Source of the DNA: Hyphomicrobiales bacterium
GTDB lineage: Bacteria; Pseudomonadota; Alphaproteobacteria; Rhizobiales; Rhizobiaceae
Length of the DNA: 64,000 nt
Direction: 5' to 3'
Assembly: GCA_900472485.1 (NCBI GenBank)
Contig: UCII01000012.1
Location: 62,001-126,000, forward strand
Numbering within the stretch: position 1 is the first letter of the stretch; every line of letters starts with the position of its first letter. The notes below the pieces were generated by a model, which saw only the letters and a program-made list of their open reading frames with translations, did no database searches and was not told the DNA's origin. A program made the position numbers and the translations under genes. Positions 16,824 through 26,749 of this stretch are shown piece by piece.

Positions 16824-17552
16824 TCAATGTTGCAGAAATGTGGTCAATGCCGGAATGCTGTCCGTCTCTAGGAAGGTTCCGATGGGAGCGGCGAGCCTGA
16901 TCGCGCCGCCATCGATGAAGACGGCGTGGTCGGCAAGGCGCCGCACTTCGGCGGGATCATGCGAGACGATCAGCACGGTATTGCTGGTGTCGCGATGCAG
17001 GGTTTTCAGAAGTTCGACCATGCCGGAGCGCAGGCCGGGATCGAGGGCGGCGAAGGGTTCGTCGAGCAAAAGGATCGGCTTGTCGCGCACCAGCGCCCTT
17101 GCGAAGGCAGCGCGCTGCCGTTCGCCACCGGAGAGCGTCCCCGGTTTGCGCGTCTCGAAACCGGGCAGTCCGACGCGCGCCAGGGCTTTCGAGACCCTTT
17201 GCCGGTCCTGCGCCGAGAGCCTCAGCGAGGGGTTGATGCCGAGACCGATATTGGTGAAGAGGTCGAGATGGGCAAAGAGGTTGTTAGCCTGGAAGACGAG
17301 CGACACGGGCCGCTCGGCGGGATGCAGGCCGGTTACATCCTGTCCGGCAAGCATAATGCGGCCCCGATCCGGCGGTTCGAAGCCGGCTAGCAAATTGAGG
17401 AAGGTCGATTTTCCTGATCCCGATGGGCCGGCGACAGCTATGATCTTGCCTTGTGGCAAATCACAGTCGAAACGGAAATCATGGGTGCCAAGGCGCAGCT
17501 CGACGCCGGCCATGGCAATGCCCCGTTCGTTCCTGTCGTGGCCGTCAGTCAT
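16824..17552 (-). CDS. thiQ: Thiamine ABC transporter ATP-binding protein
   Basis: ATPase of the ThiBPQ importer for thiamine and its phosphates. The 242-residue protein has Walker A GPSGSGKST, signature LSGGERQR, Walker B LLLDEPF and an H-loop SHDP. The start ATG overlaps the thiP stop codon in ATGACTGA, an 8-base overlap that indicates translational coupling; a longer frame to 17600 is unlikely. It is the last gene of the riboswitch-controlled operon thiB-thiP-thiQ. Confidence 0.92.
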   Translation of the reverse strand: MTDGHDRNERGIAMAGVELRLGTHDFRFDCDLPQGKIIAVAGPSGSGKSTFLNLLAGFEPPDRGRIMLAGQDVTGLHPAERPVSLVFQANNLFAHLDLFTNIGLGINPSLRLSAQDRQRVSKALARVGLPGFETRKPGTLSGGERQRAAFARALVRDKPILLLDEPFAALDPGLRSGMVELLKTLHRDTSNTVLIVSHDPAEVRRLADHAVFIDGGAIRLAAPIGTFLETDSIPALTTFLQH

Positions 17553-19188
17553 GCCGCCTGCTTTCGTCATCGCGTGCGCCTTGGCCGGCCGTGCCGGCAA
17601 TGGTCAGGAGAAGACATACAAGGCCAAGGATCAAGGCATATCCATCGGCATCATTGGTGCGGTAGCTGCCGAGTTTGCTATAGACCAGCCAGGGCAGGGT
17701 CATCAGGCTGTCCGAGCCGAAGAGGGCCACGGCGCCGAGATCGCCTAGCGACAGGGCCATTGCGAAAGAGAGTGCCGTAAAGAGCGGTTTGCGCAGACCG
17801 GGCCAATCGATGAGGCGAAGGCGGGAAATGCCGTGAACGCCAAGGCTCGCCGCCAGCCGTTCGGTGCGACTGACATGGACCGCATAGGCCGGCTCGATGA
17901 CGCGGATGACGAAAGGCAGCGCCATCAGCGCGTTGATGACTACAATCAGGGTGGCCGCAAAGCGGCTCGGATCTCCCAACGGCCGGAGTGCCAGGAACCA
18001 GCCGGTTGCCAGCACAATCGGTGGCACCAGCAGGATGAGGGAGGAGCTTGCGCCTAATGCGATCGCCAGACCGCGCAGGCCGAGGGACTTTCGGCGATCC
18101 GCAGATATCACCGAGCGGGCGCGAATGATCGCGAAGGATATCAGTACGGCCAGAAGGCCCGCAGCAAGCGCGATTCCAAGACTTGTGACTGCCGCCTGCA
18201 GAAAGATCGGCTGGCCGGCGAGCTTAGAGAGGTTCGCCTCAAGGCCGGTGACGACGACCGAAGCAAGCGGCAGGCCGAGAAAGAGCGTGGCGGTCGACAG
18301 CATGATGGCATCGATCCATCGGGCGGCGGGCGCCTGCCCATCGATGCGCCGCAGGGCGCGGCCGCTGGTTAGCCCATGATCGTCCGCTGCGCGAAACAGC
18401 GTCATGGCGCCGAGTATGACGAGAGTGACGACGATTTGCAGCAGCGATAGCATGACGGCGCGGCCGGGATCGAAATCGAAGCGGAGCGCCTGATAAATCG
18501 CCACTTCCAGTGTTGTCGCAGCCGGACCGCCGCCGAGGATTAGGACCAGCGTGAAACTGGTGGCGCAGAGCATGAAGATAAGGCCGGCAATGCCGGGAAT
18601 GAGGCCGCGCAGGACAGGCCATTCGATGAAGCGGAAGACCGAGGCAGGCCTCATGCCGAGTCCGCCGGCCACCAGCCAATATTCAGCCGGGACACGCTCC
18701 AACCCGGCCAGCATCAGCCGGCAGGCGAGGGGCATGTTGAAGAAGACATGCGCAAGCAGGATACCGGCAAGGCCATAGATGCTGACGGGCTGCGACAGGC
18801 CGAGTGCTGATAGCGCCTGATTGATAAGCCCCTGTCGGCCCCATATGCCGAGCAGGCCGAGCGCGCCGATCAGCACCGGCAGGCCCATAGGCACGGCCAT
18901 CAGCCGGATCAGCCACAATCGGCCGGGAAAGCGCGGCTGGCGCGCCAATGCGCGGGCGACCGGGATGGCGAGCACAACGGAAAGCAGCGTCGAGAACACC
19001 GCCTGTAGCAGCGTGAAGCGCAGGACGCGCAGCAGGTAGGGGTCTGCCAGGGGATTGGTGCCGCCAGATTCGATGCCGGCGGCGAGCAGGGCGAGTACGG
19101 CGATCCCGACGAAGACCACGATGCCGGCGAGACTGAATGTCCCGCCGGAAATGGCGCGTCTTCGCTCTGGTGCCGTGAGTATCGTCAA
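17545..19188 (-). CDS. thiP: Thiamine ABC transporter permease
   Basis: A 547-residue inner-membrane protein with two fused binding-protein-dependent permease halves and about 12 predicted helices, as in ThiP. Each half has the loop that docks the ATPase (first half around EYWLVAGGLGM, second around RLAASLGVHG). It begins 4 bp after thiB and overlaps thiQ. Together they form a full thiamine/TPP importer. Confidence 0.92.
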   Translation of the reverse strand: MTILTAPERRRAISGGTFSLAGIVVFVGIAVLALLAAGIESGGTNPLADPYLLRVLRFTLLQAVFSTLLSVVLAIPVARALARQPRFPGRLWLIRLMAVPMGLPVLIGALGLLGIWGRQGLINQALSALGLSQPVSIYGLAGILLAHVFFNMPLACRLMLAGLERVPAEYWLVAGGLGMRPASVFRFIEWPVLRGLIPGIAGLIFMLCATSFTLVLILGGGPAATTLEVAIYQALRFDFDPGRAVMLSLLQIVVTLVILGAMTLFRAADDHGLTSGRALRRIDGQAPAARWIDAIMLSTATLFLGLPLASVVVTGLEANLSKLAGQPIFLQAAVTSLGIALAAGLLAVLISFAIIRARSVISADRRKSLGLRGLAIALGASSSLILLVPPIVLATGWFLALRPLGDPSRFAATLIVVINALMALPFVIRVIEPAYAVHVSRTERLAASLGVHGISRLRLIDWPGLRKPLFTALSFAMALSLGDLGAVALFGSDSLMTLPWLVYSKLGSYRTNDADGYALILGLVCLLLTIAGTAGQGARDDESRRHD

Positions 19189-19192
19189 AGCA

Positions 19193-20221
19193 TCAGTTGC
19201 CGCTGGTGGCGGCCAGCCATTCGTCGATCCAGGCTTTGCGGTTCTTGTCGACGTCGGCAGGGCTCATCAGGAAGGTCTTCGACGGCACCACGAGCTTGCT
19301 GAAGGCTTCCGGCAGCGGTTCCGAAGTGGCCGAGGCCGGCATCATCCAGTTGCTTGTCGGAATGATATTCTGGAAGCCTGGCGAGATCATGAACTTCAGG
19401 AGGTCGCGCGCAAGTTCCTTGTTCGGCGAGGACTTGATGAGGCCGGCAACCTCGATCTGGATGTAATGTCCTTCCGAGAAGGCGGCGGCCTGATAGCGAT
19501 CGGTCTTATCCTCGATCATGTGATAGGCCGGCGACGTCGTGTAGGAGAGCACCATCGGCGCTTCGCCCTTGGTGAAGAGGTCATAGGCTTCCGACCAGCC
19601 GGGGGTGACGGTCAGGATGCGGCCTTTGAGCTTCGCCCAGGCATCGGCGGATTTGTCGCCATAGATCGACTTGACCCAGAGCAGCAGGCCGAGGCCCGGC
19701 GTCGAGGTGCGCGGGTCCTCAATGACGATCTTTTGCGAGGGATCGCCCTCGACGAGATCCTTCATGCTCTTCGGTGGGTTCTTGATCGTCTGGCTGTCAT
19801 AGATCACGGCGAAATGGCCGTAGTCGTAGGGCACGAAAACGTCGTCCTTGAAGCCGCCGGGAACCTTGAGTGCCGAGGTGTCGACGCCGCTTGCATCGAA
19901 GAGGCCAGTATCCTTAGCTTCGTCGACGAGATTGGTGTCGAGGCCGAGAACGACATCGGCCTTGGTGCCGGCGCCTTCCAGCTTCAGGCGGGAGAGAAGT
20001 GCCACGCCGTCGGTGACAGCGACATAATTGACCGTGCAGCCGCAGGTCTTTTCGAAGGCGGCCTTGACCTTAGCACCCGGACCCCAGTCGGCGGTAAAGC
20101 TCTCATAGGTGTAGATGGTCAGGGTCTTGTCGGCTGCAGCGGCAGACTGCGCGGCAAAAAAGGTCGTTCCGGCTGCAAGGGCCAAGCCGGCGAAGAATGA
20201 CAATAGCGATCGGTTTTGCAC
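19193..20221 (-). CDS. thiB: Thiamine ABC transporter substrate-binding protein
   Basis: A 342-residue periplasmic protein with a signal peptide (hydrophobic core [16 protein letters not shown], cleavage after AAA near residue 28) and a TbpA-like fold: [16 protein letters not shown] at the mature start, [10 protein letters not shown], and [11 protein letters not shown]. The chosen start is a GTG at 20221 with GGAGG 8 bases upstream; the longer frame to 20281 would run into the riboswitch. Expression should fall when thiamine diphosphate is plentiful. Confidence 0.92.
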   Translation of the reverse strand: MQNRSLLSFFAGLALAAGTTFFAAQSAAAADKTLTIYTYESFTADWGPGAKVKAAFEKTCGCTVNYVAVTDGVALLSRLKLEGAGTKADVVLGLDTNLVDEAKDTGLFDASGVDTSALKVPGGFKDDVFVPYDYGHFAVIYDSQTIKNPPKSMKDLVEGDPSQKIVIEDPRTSTPGLGLLLWVKSIYGDKSADAWAKLKGRILTVTPGWSEAYDLFTKGEAPMVLSYTTSPAYHMIEDKTDRYQAAAFSEGHYIQIEVAGLIKSSPNKELARDLLKFMISPGFQNIIPTSNWMMPASATSEPLPEAFSKLVVPSKTFLMSPADVDKNRKAWIDEWLAATSGN

Positions 20222-20282
20222 GACAGCGCCTCCACTTTGGTTTCGTCTTGAAGGGGAAAAGGGCGCTATGATTTTTGTCACG

Positions 20283-20386
20283 CGTCTAATCCCTCCGCCG
20301 GTGTTAGCCGGATCAGGTTCCGCGGGTTGGCCGATGAAAGCCTCTCAGCCAAATGTCCTGAAGGACATAGGCACCCCGTTAGAGCG
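20283..20386 (-). promoter_or_regulatory. TPP (THI-element) riboswitch controlling thiBPQ
   Basis: On the minus strand the conserved blocks appear in order: TCTAACGGGGTGCC, GGCTGAGAGGC, then AACCTGATCCGGCTAACACC and GGAGGGATTAGA. TCTAA and TTAGA form the closing P1 stem. This is an almost textbook thi box. It ends about 60 bp before the thiB start, so control of translation initiation is likely, but a terminator fold was not ruled out. Confidence 0.96.
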
Positions 20387-20459
20387 TCGGCAGATTTAGC
20401 CTTGTGATGGAGGGATGACAAGGGAAATGATTCCCTTGCCGATTGCAGGCCGAAGGAGC

Positions 20460-21998
20460 TTACTCGGCGGCGTGCGCGGCGGCCGTCGGGCTGTCGAATT
20501 TCTTAGCCGCACTTGGAAGCTGCACGTTCTTCAGCGTCAGCGCGGTCAGCAGGCCGATGAGACAGATGCCGGCGGCGGTCATGAACAGCGGGCTGAAGGC
20601 GCTCGCATAGGCATTGGCGACGGCCTCGCGGGTCGCCTCGGGCAACGCGGCCATCATCTTCGGAGTCAGCTGCTCGATGTCGGATATGCCTGATATGGAG
20701 ACGCCGACATTGCCGAGCTTGGCGGCGATGATGGCGCCATAGACGGAAATGGCGATCGAGGCGCCGCCCATGCGCGAGAGCGTGACGGCACCCGTCGCCG
20801 CGCCGACGTCACGCGCTGCGGCTGCATTCTGTACGCCGATGACGGGCACTTGCTGGGCAAGGCCGATGCCGACGCCGTGCAGAAGCATCAGGCCACCAAT
20901 GAGGGCGATGGGCGTGCCGGCATGGACGAAGGCGAGCGAAGCGAATGCGATGGCGCTGCAGCTGGCACTGGCGACGGCAAATGGCTTGTAACGACCTCGG
21001 GCCGCAATCAACCGGCCGGCGGAGAGCGAGCCGCAGACGATGCCGCCGGTCAGGAGAATGAACAGCAGCCCAGCCATGGAGGGCGAAAGGCCCGTCGTCG
21101 TCTGCAGGAAGAGCGCGAAATAATTCACCATGCCGATGGCCACGGCACCGCTGGTGATCGAGAGGATCAGCAGAAGGCCGAATGTCGGATTGCGGAACAG
21201 CGTCATCGGCACGATGGGCTCGGGTGCGCGGCGCTCGATGAAGACCCAGGCGATGGCGCAGATCACCCCGAAGGCGATAATACCCAGGCATTGCGGCGAG
21301 AGCAGCGACCCGAAGAGTTCGCTTCCGTCAGCAGCAAGCACGATGCTCGTCGTCGTCAGGGCAAGGAGGATGGCGCCGGCATAATCGATCTTCGGACGGC
21401 GGGCCGGCTTGCGGTAGGGCAGCATGAAGGCGAGGCCGGTAAGCACGATGAAGCCGATCGGCACGTTGACGAGGAAGATCGAACGCCAGCCGAAGAGATC
21501 GCTCATCGTGCCGCCGAGAACGGGGCCGATGGCACCCGACGCCATCAGCACGAGGCTCGAATAGCTCTGGTAGCGTGCGCGCTCGCGCGGCTCGAAGAGA
21601 TCGGCGTTCACGGCGAAGATCGAGACCATGATACCGCCGCCGCCGAAGCCTTGAAGGACGCGGGCGGCGATCAGCGTATCCATCGAGACGGCAAGGCCGC
21701 AGACGGCGGAGCCGATCGTGAAGATCGCGATCGCCGTCATCATCACATATTTGCGGCCGAAGAGATCGCCGAGCTTGCCGTAGACGGGCATGACGGCGGA
21801 GAGCGAGAGAAGATAGGCCGATCCGATCCAGCCGAAGCGCTCCAGATGTCCGAACTCGCCGACGATCGTCGGCAGTGCCGTAGAGACGATCTGGTTGTCG
21901 AGCGTTGCCATGAACATGGCAGTCATCAGAAACAGGAAGAGTATGAGCCGCCGTTTATGATCCGCCACGAGCGGCGCGAAAGTTGTCTGCATGTCCAT
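20460..21998 (-). CDS. MFS multidrug efflux transporter, DHA2 (EmrB/QacA) type
   Basis: A 512-residue proton antiporter with about 14 predicted helices. DHA2 features include motif D1-like LDNQIVSTALPTI in helix 1, motif A GKLGDLFGRKYVM, and motif C-like SGAIGPVLGG in helix 5. The ATG at 21998 is followed by MDMQTTFAP; upstream in-frame sequence reaches the divergent MarR gene and is not coding-like. It is transcribed divergently from that gene, so the transporter is probably repressed by it and induced by a toxic compound. The substrate is unknown. Confidence 0.88.
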   Translation of the reverse strand: MDMQTTFAPLVADHKRRLILFLFLMTAMFMATLDNQIVSTALPTIVGEFGHLERFGWIGSAYLLSLSAVMPVYGKLGDLFGRKYVMMTAIAIFTIGSAVCGLAVSMDTLIAARVLQGFGGGGIMVSIFAVNADLFEPRERARYQSYSSLVLMASGAIGPVLGGTMSDLFGWRSIFLVNVPIGFIVLTGLAFMLPYRKPARRPKIDYAGAILLALTTTSIVLAADGSELFGSLLSPQCLGIIAFGVICAIAWVFIERRAPEPIVPMTLFRNPTFGLLLILSITSGAVAIGMVNYFALFLQTTTGLSPSMAGLLFILLTGGIVCGSLSAGRLIAARGRYKPFAVASASCSAIAFASLAFVHAGTPIALIGGLMLLHGVGIGLAQQVPVIGVQNAAAARDVGAATGAVTLSRMGGASIAISVYGAIIAAKLGNVGVSISGISDIEQLTPKMMAALPEATREAVANAYASAFSPLFMTAAGICLIGLLTALTLKNVQLPSAAKKFDSPTAAAHAAE

Positions 21999-22075
21999 GG
22001 GGCAGGAAATCCGAGCTTGGCCGAAACGCTGCGCGGTCGATCGAATGCGCGGGACGCCCCGGTTTTCATAGTTTA

Positions 22076-22098
22076 TATATGTGTGCCAATAGCATATA
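22076..22098. promoter_or_regulatory. Candidate MarR operator between MFS and marR genes
   Basis: TATATG, 11 bases, then CATATA form an inverted repeat in the AT-rich gap between the divergent transporter and MarR genes. Position and symmetry suit a MarR dimer site overlapping both promoters. It is not proven to be the operator. Confidence 0.4.
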
Positions 22099-22165
22099 AT
22101 TGTCAATGACAGGTGAATGCTGTTTGCATGTTTTATTTGTTTTCTGCCTCTGATATGGTGGAAAG

Positions 22166-22693
22166 ATGACATCTGCGACCAATACACGTGAAATTGAAGC
22201 CCAGGCCCTGACCGACGACGAGAATCTACTGCGTATCGGCCATGCGATGACGCGCATGCGTCTGCTGACGGGCCGCCGCATGATCGGCAGGCTTGCCATC
22301 CAGAGCGTAGCGCCAGGTCTCGAGCTTTCGCATCTCGACGTCCTCGATGTCGTCCGGCAGGCCGAGGCGACGGGTGAAGTCACCGTCGGCACGATTGCCG
22401 AGATGCTGCGCATCGATCCGTCGCGGGCGAGCCGCATCGTTGCCGACATGGTGACGCGCGGCGTCCTGCGCCGCAAGGCATCGCAAGCGGACGCACGGCG
22501 TATTGTGGTTGTGTTGACCGCGCTCGGGCAGCGATTGCTGTCGGAGATCCAGGCGCAGAAATATTCCGTCATCGGCAGCATCTTCGCCGATTGGACGCCG
22601 AAGGAAATCGAGAGCTTCTCGCTGCTGTTCGACCGCTATGTCAGCGGCTACGAGCGGGTTTTCCAGGCGCGCATCAAGGAAACGGACAACTGA
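22166..22693 (+). CDS. MarR family transcriptional regulator
   Basis: A 175-residue winged-helix repressor. The helix-turn-helix and wing read TIAEMLRIDPSRASRIVADM and VLRRKASQADARR, with the family-typical aspartate-arginine wing. The ATG follows GGTGGAAAG. Head-to-head placement with the DHA2 efflux gene strongly suggests it represses that gene and itself, releasing DNA on binding a small ligand. Confidence 0.9.
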   Translation: MTSATNTREIEAQALTDDENLLRIGHAMTRMRLLTGRRMIGRLAIQSVAPGLELSHLDVLDVVRQAEATGEVTVGTIAEMLRIDPSRASRIVADMVTRGVLRRKASQADARRIVVVLTALGQRLLSEIQAQKYSVIGSIFADWTPKEIESFSLLFDRYVSGYERVFQARIKETDN

Positions 22694-22765
22694 GCGGTCG
22701 GCGCGGTTGTTCTTGAGCATGGCGCTCTTCCCTAGAGATACGACTTTGCGCTATGGGCTTGCCTC

Positions 22766-23419
22766 ATGAGCCAGTCCACCACCTTCACCATCCTGCTTGG
22801 CGGCGAGCTTCGCCTGACGGAGCGATTGCGCGCAGCAGTTTCCGGCAGCCGTTTCATCGCGGCCGATGGCGGCATGCGCTATGCGCTCGCGCTCGGGGTG
22901 GAGCCTGAGCTTTGGGTCGGCGATTTCGATTCCACGCCTGCCGATCTGCAGGGAGCCTTTCCGAATGTGCCTAAGCAACCCTATCCGGCGGCAAAGGCAG
23001 CGACCGATGGCGAGATTGCCGTTTCGGAAGCAATCGATCGCGGCGCCGCGAGACTGATCCTGGCAGGCGCCATGGGCGGTGAGCGGTCCGATCACGCGAT
23101 CCAGCATCTACTCTATGGCATCCAGCTCGCCGAAAAAGGCTTCGACGTGCTGCTGACATCAGGCGACGAGGAGGCAGTGCCGCTTCCGCCTGGCGATCTC
23201 ACGCTGGAGCTACCATCAGGCTCGCTGTTTTCGGTTCTCGGTTTCAGCGATCTGACGGGCCTCTTCATCGACAATGCTCGTTATCCATTGCGCGATTTTC
23301 ATTTGCCCTTCGGCGCATCGCGCACCATTTCCAACGTGGCGGAAGGCGATGTGCGCTTTTCGCTCGGCAGCGGCAGGGCCATTGTTCTTGCCCGCCCTTA
23401 TGACCTTTCCGGAGTCTGA
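22766..23419 (+). CDS. thiN: Thiamine diphosphokinase
   Basis: Transfers diphosphate from ATP to thiamine to make thiamine diphosphate. The 217-residue protein has the family motifs ADGGMRYA and VGDFDS, then a TDGEIAV segment and GAMGGERSDHA, followed by the C-terminal beta-sandwich. This salvage enzyme lies 2.5 kb from the thiBPQ importer, so uptake and activation of thiamine are linked in the region, although no TPP riboswitch precedes it. The Uup gene begins 2 bp after it. Confidence 0.93.
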   Translation: MSQSTTFTILLGGELRLTERLRAAVSGSRFIAADGGMRYALALGVEPELWVGDFDSTPADLQGAFPNVPKQPYPAAKAATDGEIAVSEAIDRGAARLILAGAMGGERSDHAIQHLLYGIQLAEKGFDVLLTSGDEEAVPLPPGDLTLELPSGSLFSVLGFSDLTGLFIDNARYPLRDFHLPFGASRTISNVAEGDVRFSLGSGRAIVLARPYDLSGV

Positions 23420-23421
23420 TC

Positions 23422-25251
23422 TTGGCCCCTCCCATTCTGAAACTTGACGACATCTTCCTGAGCTTCGGCGGCGCGCCCTTGCTCGCCGGTGCCGGCCTGC
23501 AGGTGGAGCCCGGTGATAAGATCTGCCTTGTCGGCCGCAATGGTTCCGGCAAGTCGACGCTTTTGAAGATCGCCGCCGGCCTTGTCGAAGCGCAATCGGG
23601 CGAGGTATTCCGTCATCCATCGTCGACCGTGCGTTATCTTGAGCAGGCGCCGGATTTTGCCGGTTACAAGACGGTGGCGGCCTATGCCGAGGCTGGCCTC
23701 GGGCCGGGTGACGATCCCTATCGTGTCACCTATCTCCTTTCCCATCTCGGCCTGACCGGCGAGGAAGATCCGAAGAGTCTCTCGGGCGGCGAAGCGCGTC
23801 GCGCGGCTCTTGCCCGCGTTCTGGCGCCTGAACCGGATATCCTGCTGCTCGACGAGCCGACGAACCATCTGGATCTGCCAACCATCGAATGGCTGGAAGG
23901 CGAGCTGCAGAAGAGCCGCAGCGCGCTCGTGCTGATCTCGCACGACCGTCGTTTCCTCGAAAAGGTGTCGACCGCAACGGTTTGGCTCGACCGTGGCACG
24001 TCCCGTCGTCTGGACAGAGGCTTTGCTCATTTCGAAGCCTGGCGCGATCAGGTGCTGGAAGCCGAAGAGCTGGAGCAGCATAAGCTCGGCAAGCAGATCG
24101 AGCGCGAAGAGCACTGGCTGCGCTATGGCGTGACGGCGCGGCGCAAGCGCAATATGCGCCGGCTCGGCGAGCTGCAGGACATGCGCTCGCGCTATCGCGG
24201 TCACAAAGGCGCTTTGGGCACGGTACAGGCGGCTGCTTCCGATGCGCAGGAAAGCGGCAAGCTGGTGATCGAGGCGGACAAGATCACCAAGGCCTATAAT
24301 GAGCGGGTCATCGTCGCGTCCTTTTCGATCCGTGTGCATCGTGGCGATTGCATCGGTCTCGTCGGCCCGAACGGCGCCGGCAAGACGACGCTTTTGAAAA
24401 TGCTGACGGGTCAGCTCGAGCCCGATAGCGGCACGGTGAAGCTCGGCACCAATCTGGAGATCGCGACACTCGACCAGAAGCGCGAGGAGCTGAACCCTGA
24501 AGATACGCTCGCCAACTATCTGACCGACGGTCGCGGTGAGAACTTGCTCGTCAATGGCGAGCAGCGGCATGTGACCGGCTACATGAAGGAATTCCTCTTC
24601 CAGCCGGAGCAGGCGCGCACACCGATCAAGAATCTTTCCGGTGGCGAGCGCGCCCGGCTGATGCTGGCGCGCATCCTGTCGCGGCCGACCAATCTTCTGA
24701 TCCTCGACGAACCGACGAACGATCTCGATATCGAGACGCTCGACCTGCTGCAGGAAATCGTGTCCGGCTTTGCCGGCACCGTCATCCTCGTCAGCCATGA
24801 TCGTGACTTCCTCGACCGTACCGTGACCTCGACGATCGCGCCCGCCGATGCCGAAGATCCTGATGGCCGCTGGATCGAATATGCCGGCGGCTATTCCGAC
24901 ATGCTCGCCCAGCGCAAGGGAGCGATCGAGGAACGGAAACGGGCGGAAAAGGCGGCCGAAAAGCCGAAATCGACCGAAGCTTCGGCGCCGGCTTCCGAGA
25001 CTTCGAAGGGCAAAGGCAAGCTTTCCTACAAGCAGAAATTCGCGCTCGAAAACCTGCCGAAGGAAATGGCGAAGGCTGAAGCCGAGATTGCCGCTCGCGA
25101 AGGGAAGATGGCCGATCCGAACCTCTTTTCCAAGGATGCCGTAACGTTCAACCGTCTTGCTGCGGAGATGGAAAAGCTGCGCGAAAGTCTGGCCAAGATG
25201 GAAGAGGAATGGCTGGAGCTCGAAATGCTGCGCGAGGAGCTGGAGGGCTGA
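23422..25251 (+). CDS. uup: ABC-F ATPase, Uup-like
   Basis: A 609-residue cytosolic protein with two ABC domains and no membrane segments. Domain 1 has GRNGSGKST, LSGGEARRAALARVLA and LLLDEPTNHLD; domain 2 has GPNGAGKTT, LSGGERARLMLARILS and LILDEPTNDLD. The basic P-site-tRNA-interaction linker lies between them (residues about 220-270), and a C-terminal coiled coil (about 510-605) ends the protein as in Uup. The start is TTG with GGAG seven bases upstream, 2 bp after thiN. ABC-F proteins act on ribosomes; Uup also affects transposon excision in E. coli. Confidence 0.9.
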   Translation: MAPPILKLDDIFLSFGGAPLLAGAGLQVEPGDKICLVGRNGSGKSTLLKIAAGLVEAQSGEVFRHPSSTVRYLEQAPDFAGYKTVAAYAEAGLGPGDDPYRVTYLLSHLGLTGEEDPKSLSGGEARRAALARVLAPEPDILLLDEPTNHLDLPTIEWLEGELQKSRSALVLISHDRRFLEKVSTATVWLDRGTSRRLDRGFAHFEAWRDQVLEAEELEQHKLGKQIEREEHWLRYGVTARRKRNMRRLGELQDMRSRYRGHKGALGTVQAAASDAQESGKLVIEADKITKAYNERVIVASFSIRVHRGDCIGLVGPNGAGKTTLLKMLTGQLEPDSGTVKLGTNLEIATLDQKREELNPEDTLANYLTDGRGENLLVNGEQRHVTGYMKEFLFQPEQARTPIKNLSGGERARLMLARILSRPTNLLILDEPTNDLDIETLDLLQEIVSGFAGTVILVSHDRDFLDRTVTSTIAPADAEDPDGRWIEYAGGYSDMLAQRKGAIEERKRAEKAAEKPKSTEASAPASETSKGKGKLSYKQKFALENLPKEMAKAEAEIAAREGKMADPNLFSKDAVTFNRLAAEMEKLRESLAKMEEEWLELEMLREELEG

Positions 25252-25567
25252 GGCTTATATCCGCTCATCCTATGCGCGTCTTCACTATGCAGTAAAAACA
25301 ATCGGTTGCGCTCGGTCGTGGCCGGTTCATTCCCTGTTGTCGAATCCGATAAACCGTTTATACATTAACGCATGCTGCCGGACGACGCGCCGGTTGATAC
25401 CCCCGGGCCGACGTGGCCCGTGGCGCATGTTGGGGAAGTCCGAAGCGACCTGATTACATTGCGCCTGATGGCGACAGGTTCTTCGTGGAAAGTTGCAGGC
25501 AAATTTCGTGAGCGCTTACCGTGATGACGGCGCTTGATGCCGCATGCGGTTTTTCGAGGGGGGCTTC
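25252..25567 (+). other. Upstream region of the RND efflux operon
   Basis: A 316-bp gap without a gene. It contains a small perfect stem (CGGGCC-GACGT-GGCCCG, 25404-25420) and AT-rich patches near 25350 that could hold the efflux operon promoter. No divergent regulator gene is present, so the regulator of the pump is not adjacent. Confidence 0.35.
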
Positions 25568-26749
25568 ATGCCGATGCTGCCGCGTGCCGTTTTGTTCAGC
25601 TGTGTTCTTGCCGTTTTCTCGGGCGCCCAGGCGCTGGCGCAGGGGGCGCCGCCGGCCCCGCCTGTGACGGTCGCCAAGCCTGTGGTGCGCGACGTCGTCG
25701 ACAGCGACGAGTTCATTGGTCGCTTCCAGGCGGTCGATGAAGTTTCCATTCGCTCGCGAGTGGGCGGCTATCTGCAGGAAGTCCATTTCAAGGATGGCGC
25801 TATCGTCAAGCAGGGCGACCTGCTTTTCGTCATCGATCAGCGGCCCTTTGTCACTGCGCTGAACGAATCGACGGCCTCGCTGGAAGTCGCGAAGTCGTCC
25901 CTGACGCTCGCCGATGCGCAATTCAAGCGCGCGCAATCGCTGTCGACAACGGGCAGCCAGTCGGCATCGACCCTCGACGACCGCCGCCGCGATCTCGTTT
26001 CCGCCGAGGCGAATGTGCGCGGCGCACAGGCCGCTGTCGATCGCGCCAATCTCGACATGGATTTCACCAAGATCACCGCACCGCTCAGCGGCCGCATCGA
26101 CCGGCGCCTGATCTCGGTCGGCAACCTGGTGCAGGCCGATCAGACCGTGCTGACGACCATTGTGTCGCTCGACCCTATCGACTTCTATTTCGACGTCGAC
26201 GAGCGCCGGCTGCTTTCCTATGCCGACGAGGCTCGCAAGAATGGCAGTGCCCTGCAGCAGGGCGGCGGCGGGCTCGATGTGACCGTGACGATTGCCGATT
26301 CCCGCCAGAAGCCGTTCAAGGGCAAGCTCGATTTCGCCGAAAACCGCGTCGACAACGAAACCGGCACGATCCGCGTCCGCGCCAGGTTCCCGAACCCCGA
26401 TCTCATCCTGCAGCCCGGCTTGTTTGGACGCGTTCAGGTGCAGGGCTCGAACAGCTACAAGGCAATCCTCGTTCCCGACGAAGCCATCGGTTCCGACCAG
26501 AACCAGCGCGTCGTCTATGTCGCCGATACCGCCGGCAATATCACGCCGAAGCCGGTGCGCCTCGGGCCGAAGCTCTACGGCTACCGCGTCATCCGTGACG
26601 GCATGACCGGCGACGAGACGATCGTCGTCAACGGGCTGATGCGCATCCGGCCCGGCGCCAAGGTGACGCCGCAGCTGATCGAGCTGCCGCAGCAGGCGAC
26701 GAATGACGAGCCGCCGGCTCAGGCCGATGCACAGGGGACGAGCCAATGA
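25568..26749 (+). CDS. RND efflux membrane fusion protein
   Basis: Periplasmic adaptor of a tripartite efflux pump, 393 residues. A signal peptide (LPRAVLFSCVLAVFSGAQ) is followed by a barrel-sandwich segment (SIRSRVGGYLQEVHFKDGA), an alpha-helical hairpin (about 85-150), a lipoyl half (ITAPLSGRIDRRLISVGNLV) and beta-barrel and membrane-proximal domains. No lipobox is evident, unlike AcrA. The start at 25568 has GAGGGGGG close upstream; an ATG eight codons earlier is possible. The stop overlaps the permease start (ATGA). Confidence 0.92.
   Translation: MPMLPRAVLFSCVLAVFSGAQALAQGAPPAPPVTVAKPVVRDVVDSDEFIGRFQAVDEVSIRSRVGGYLQEVHFKDGAIVKQGDLLFVIDQRPFVTALNESTASLEVAKSSLTLADAQFKRAQSLSTTGSQSASTLDDRRRDLVSAEANVRGAQAAVDRANLDMDFTKITAPLSGRIDRRLISVGNLVQADQTVLTTIVSLDPIDFYFDVDERRLLSYADEARKNGSALQQGGGGLDVTVTIADSRQKPFKGKLDFAENRVDNETGTIRVRARFPNPDLILQPGLFGRVQVQGSNSYKAILVPDEAIGSDQNQRVVYVADTAGNITPKPVRLGPKLYGYRVIRDGMTGDETIVVNGLMRIRPGAKVTPQLIELPQQATNDEPPAQADAQGTSQ

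Noticed and set aside
20850..22109. 419-codon plus-strand frame
   Set aside because: It is antisense to the MFS transporter and highly charged throughout, as expected of a shadow frame.
23398..24798. 466-codon minus-strand frame
   Set aside because: It is antisense to the ABC-F gene, whose two ATPase domains are unmistakable.
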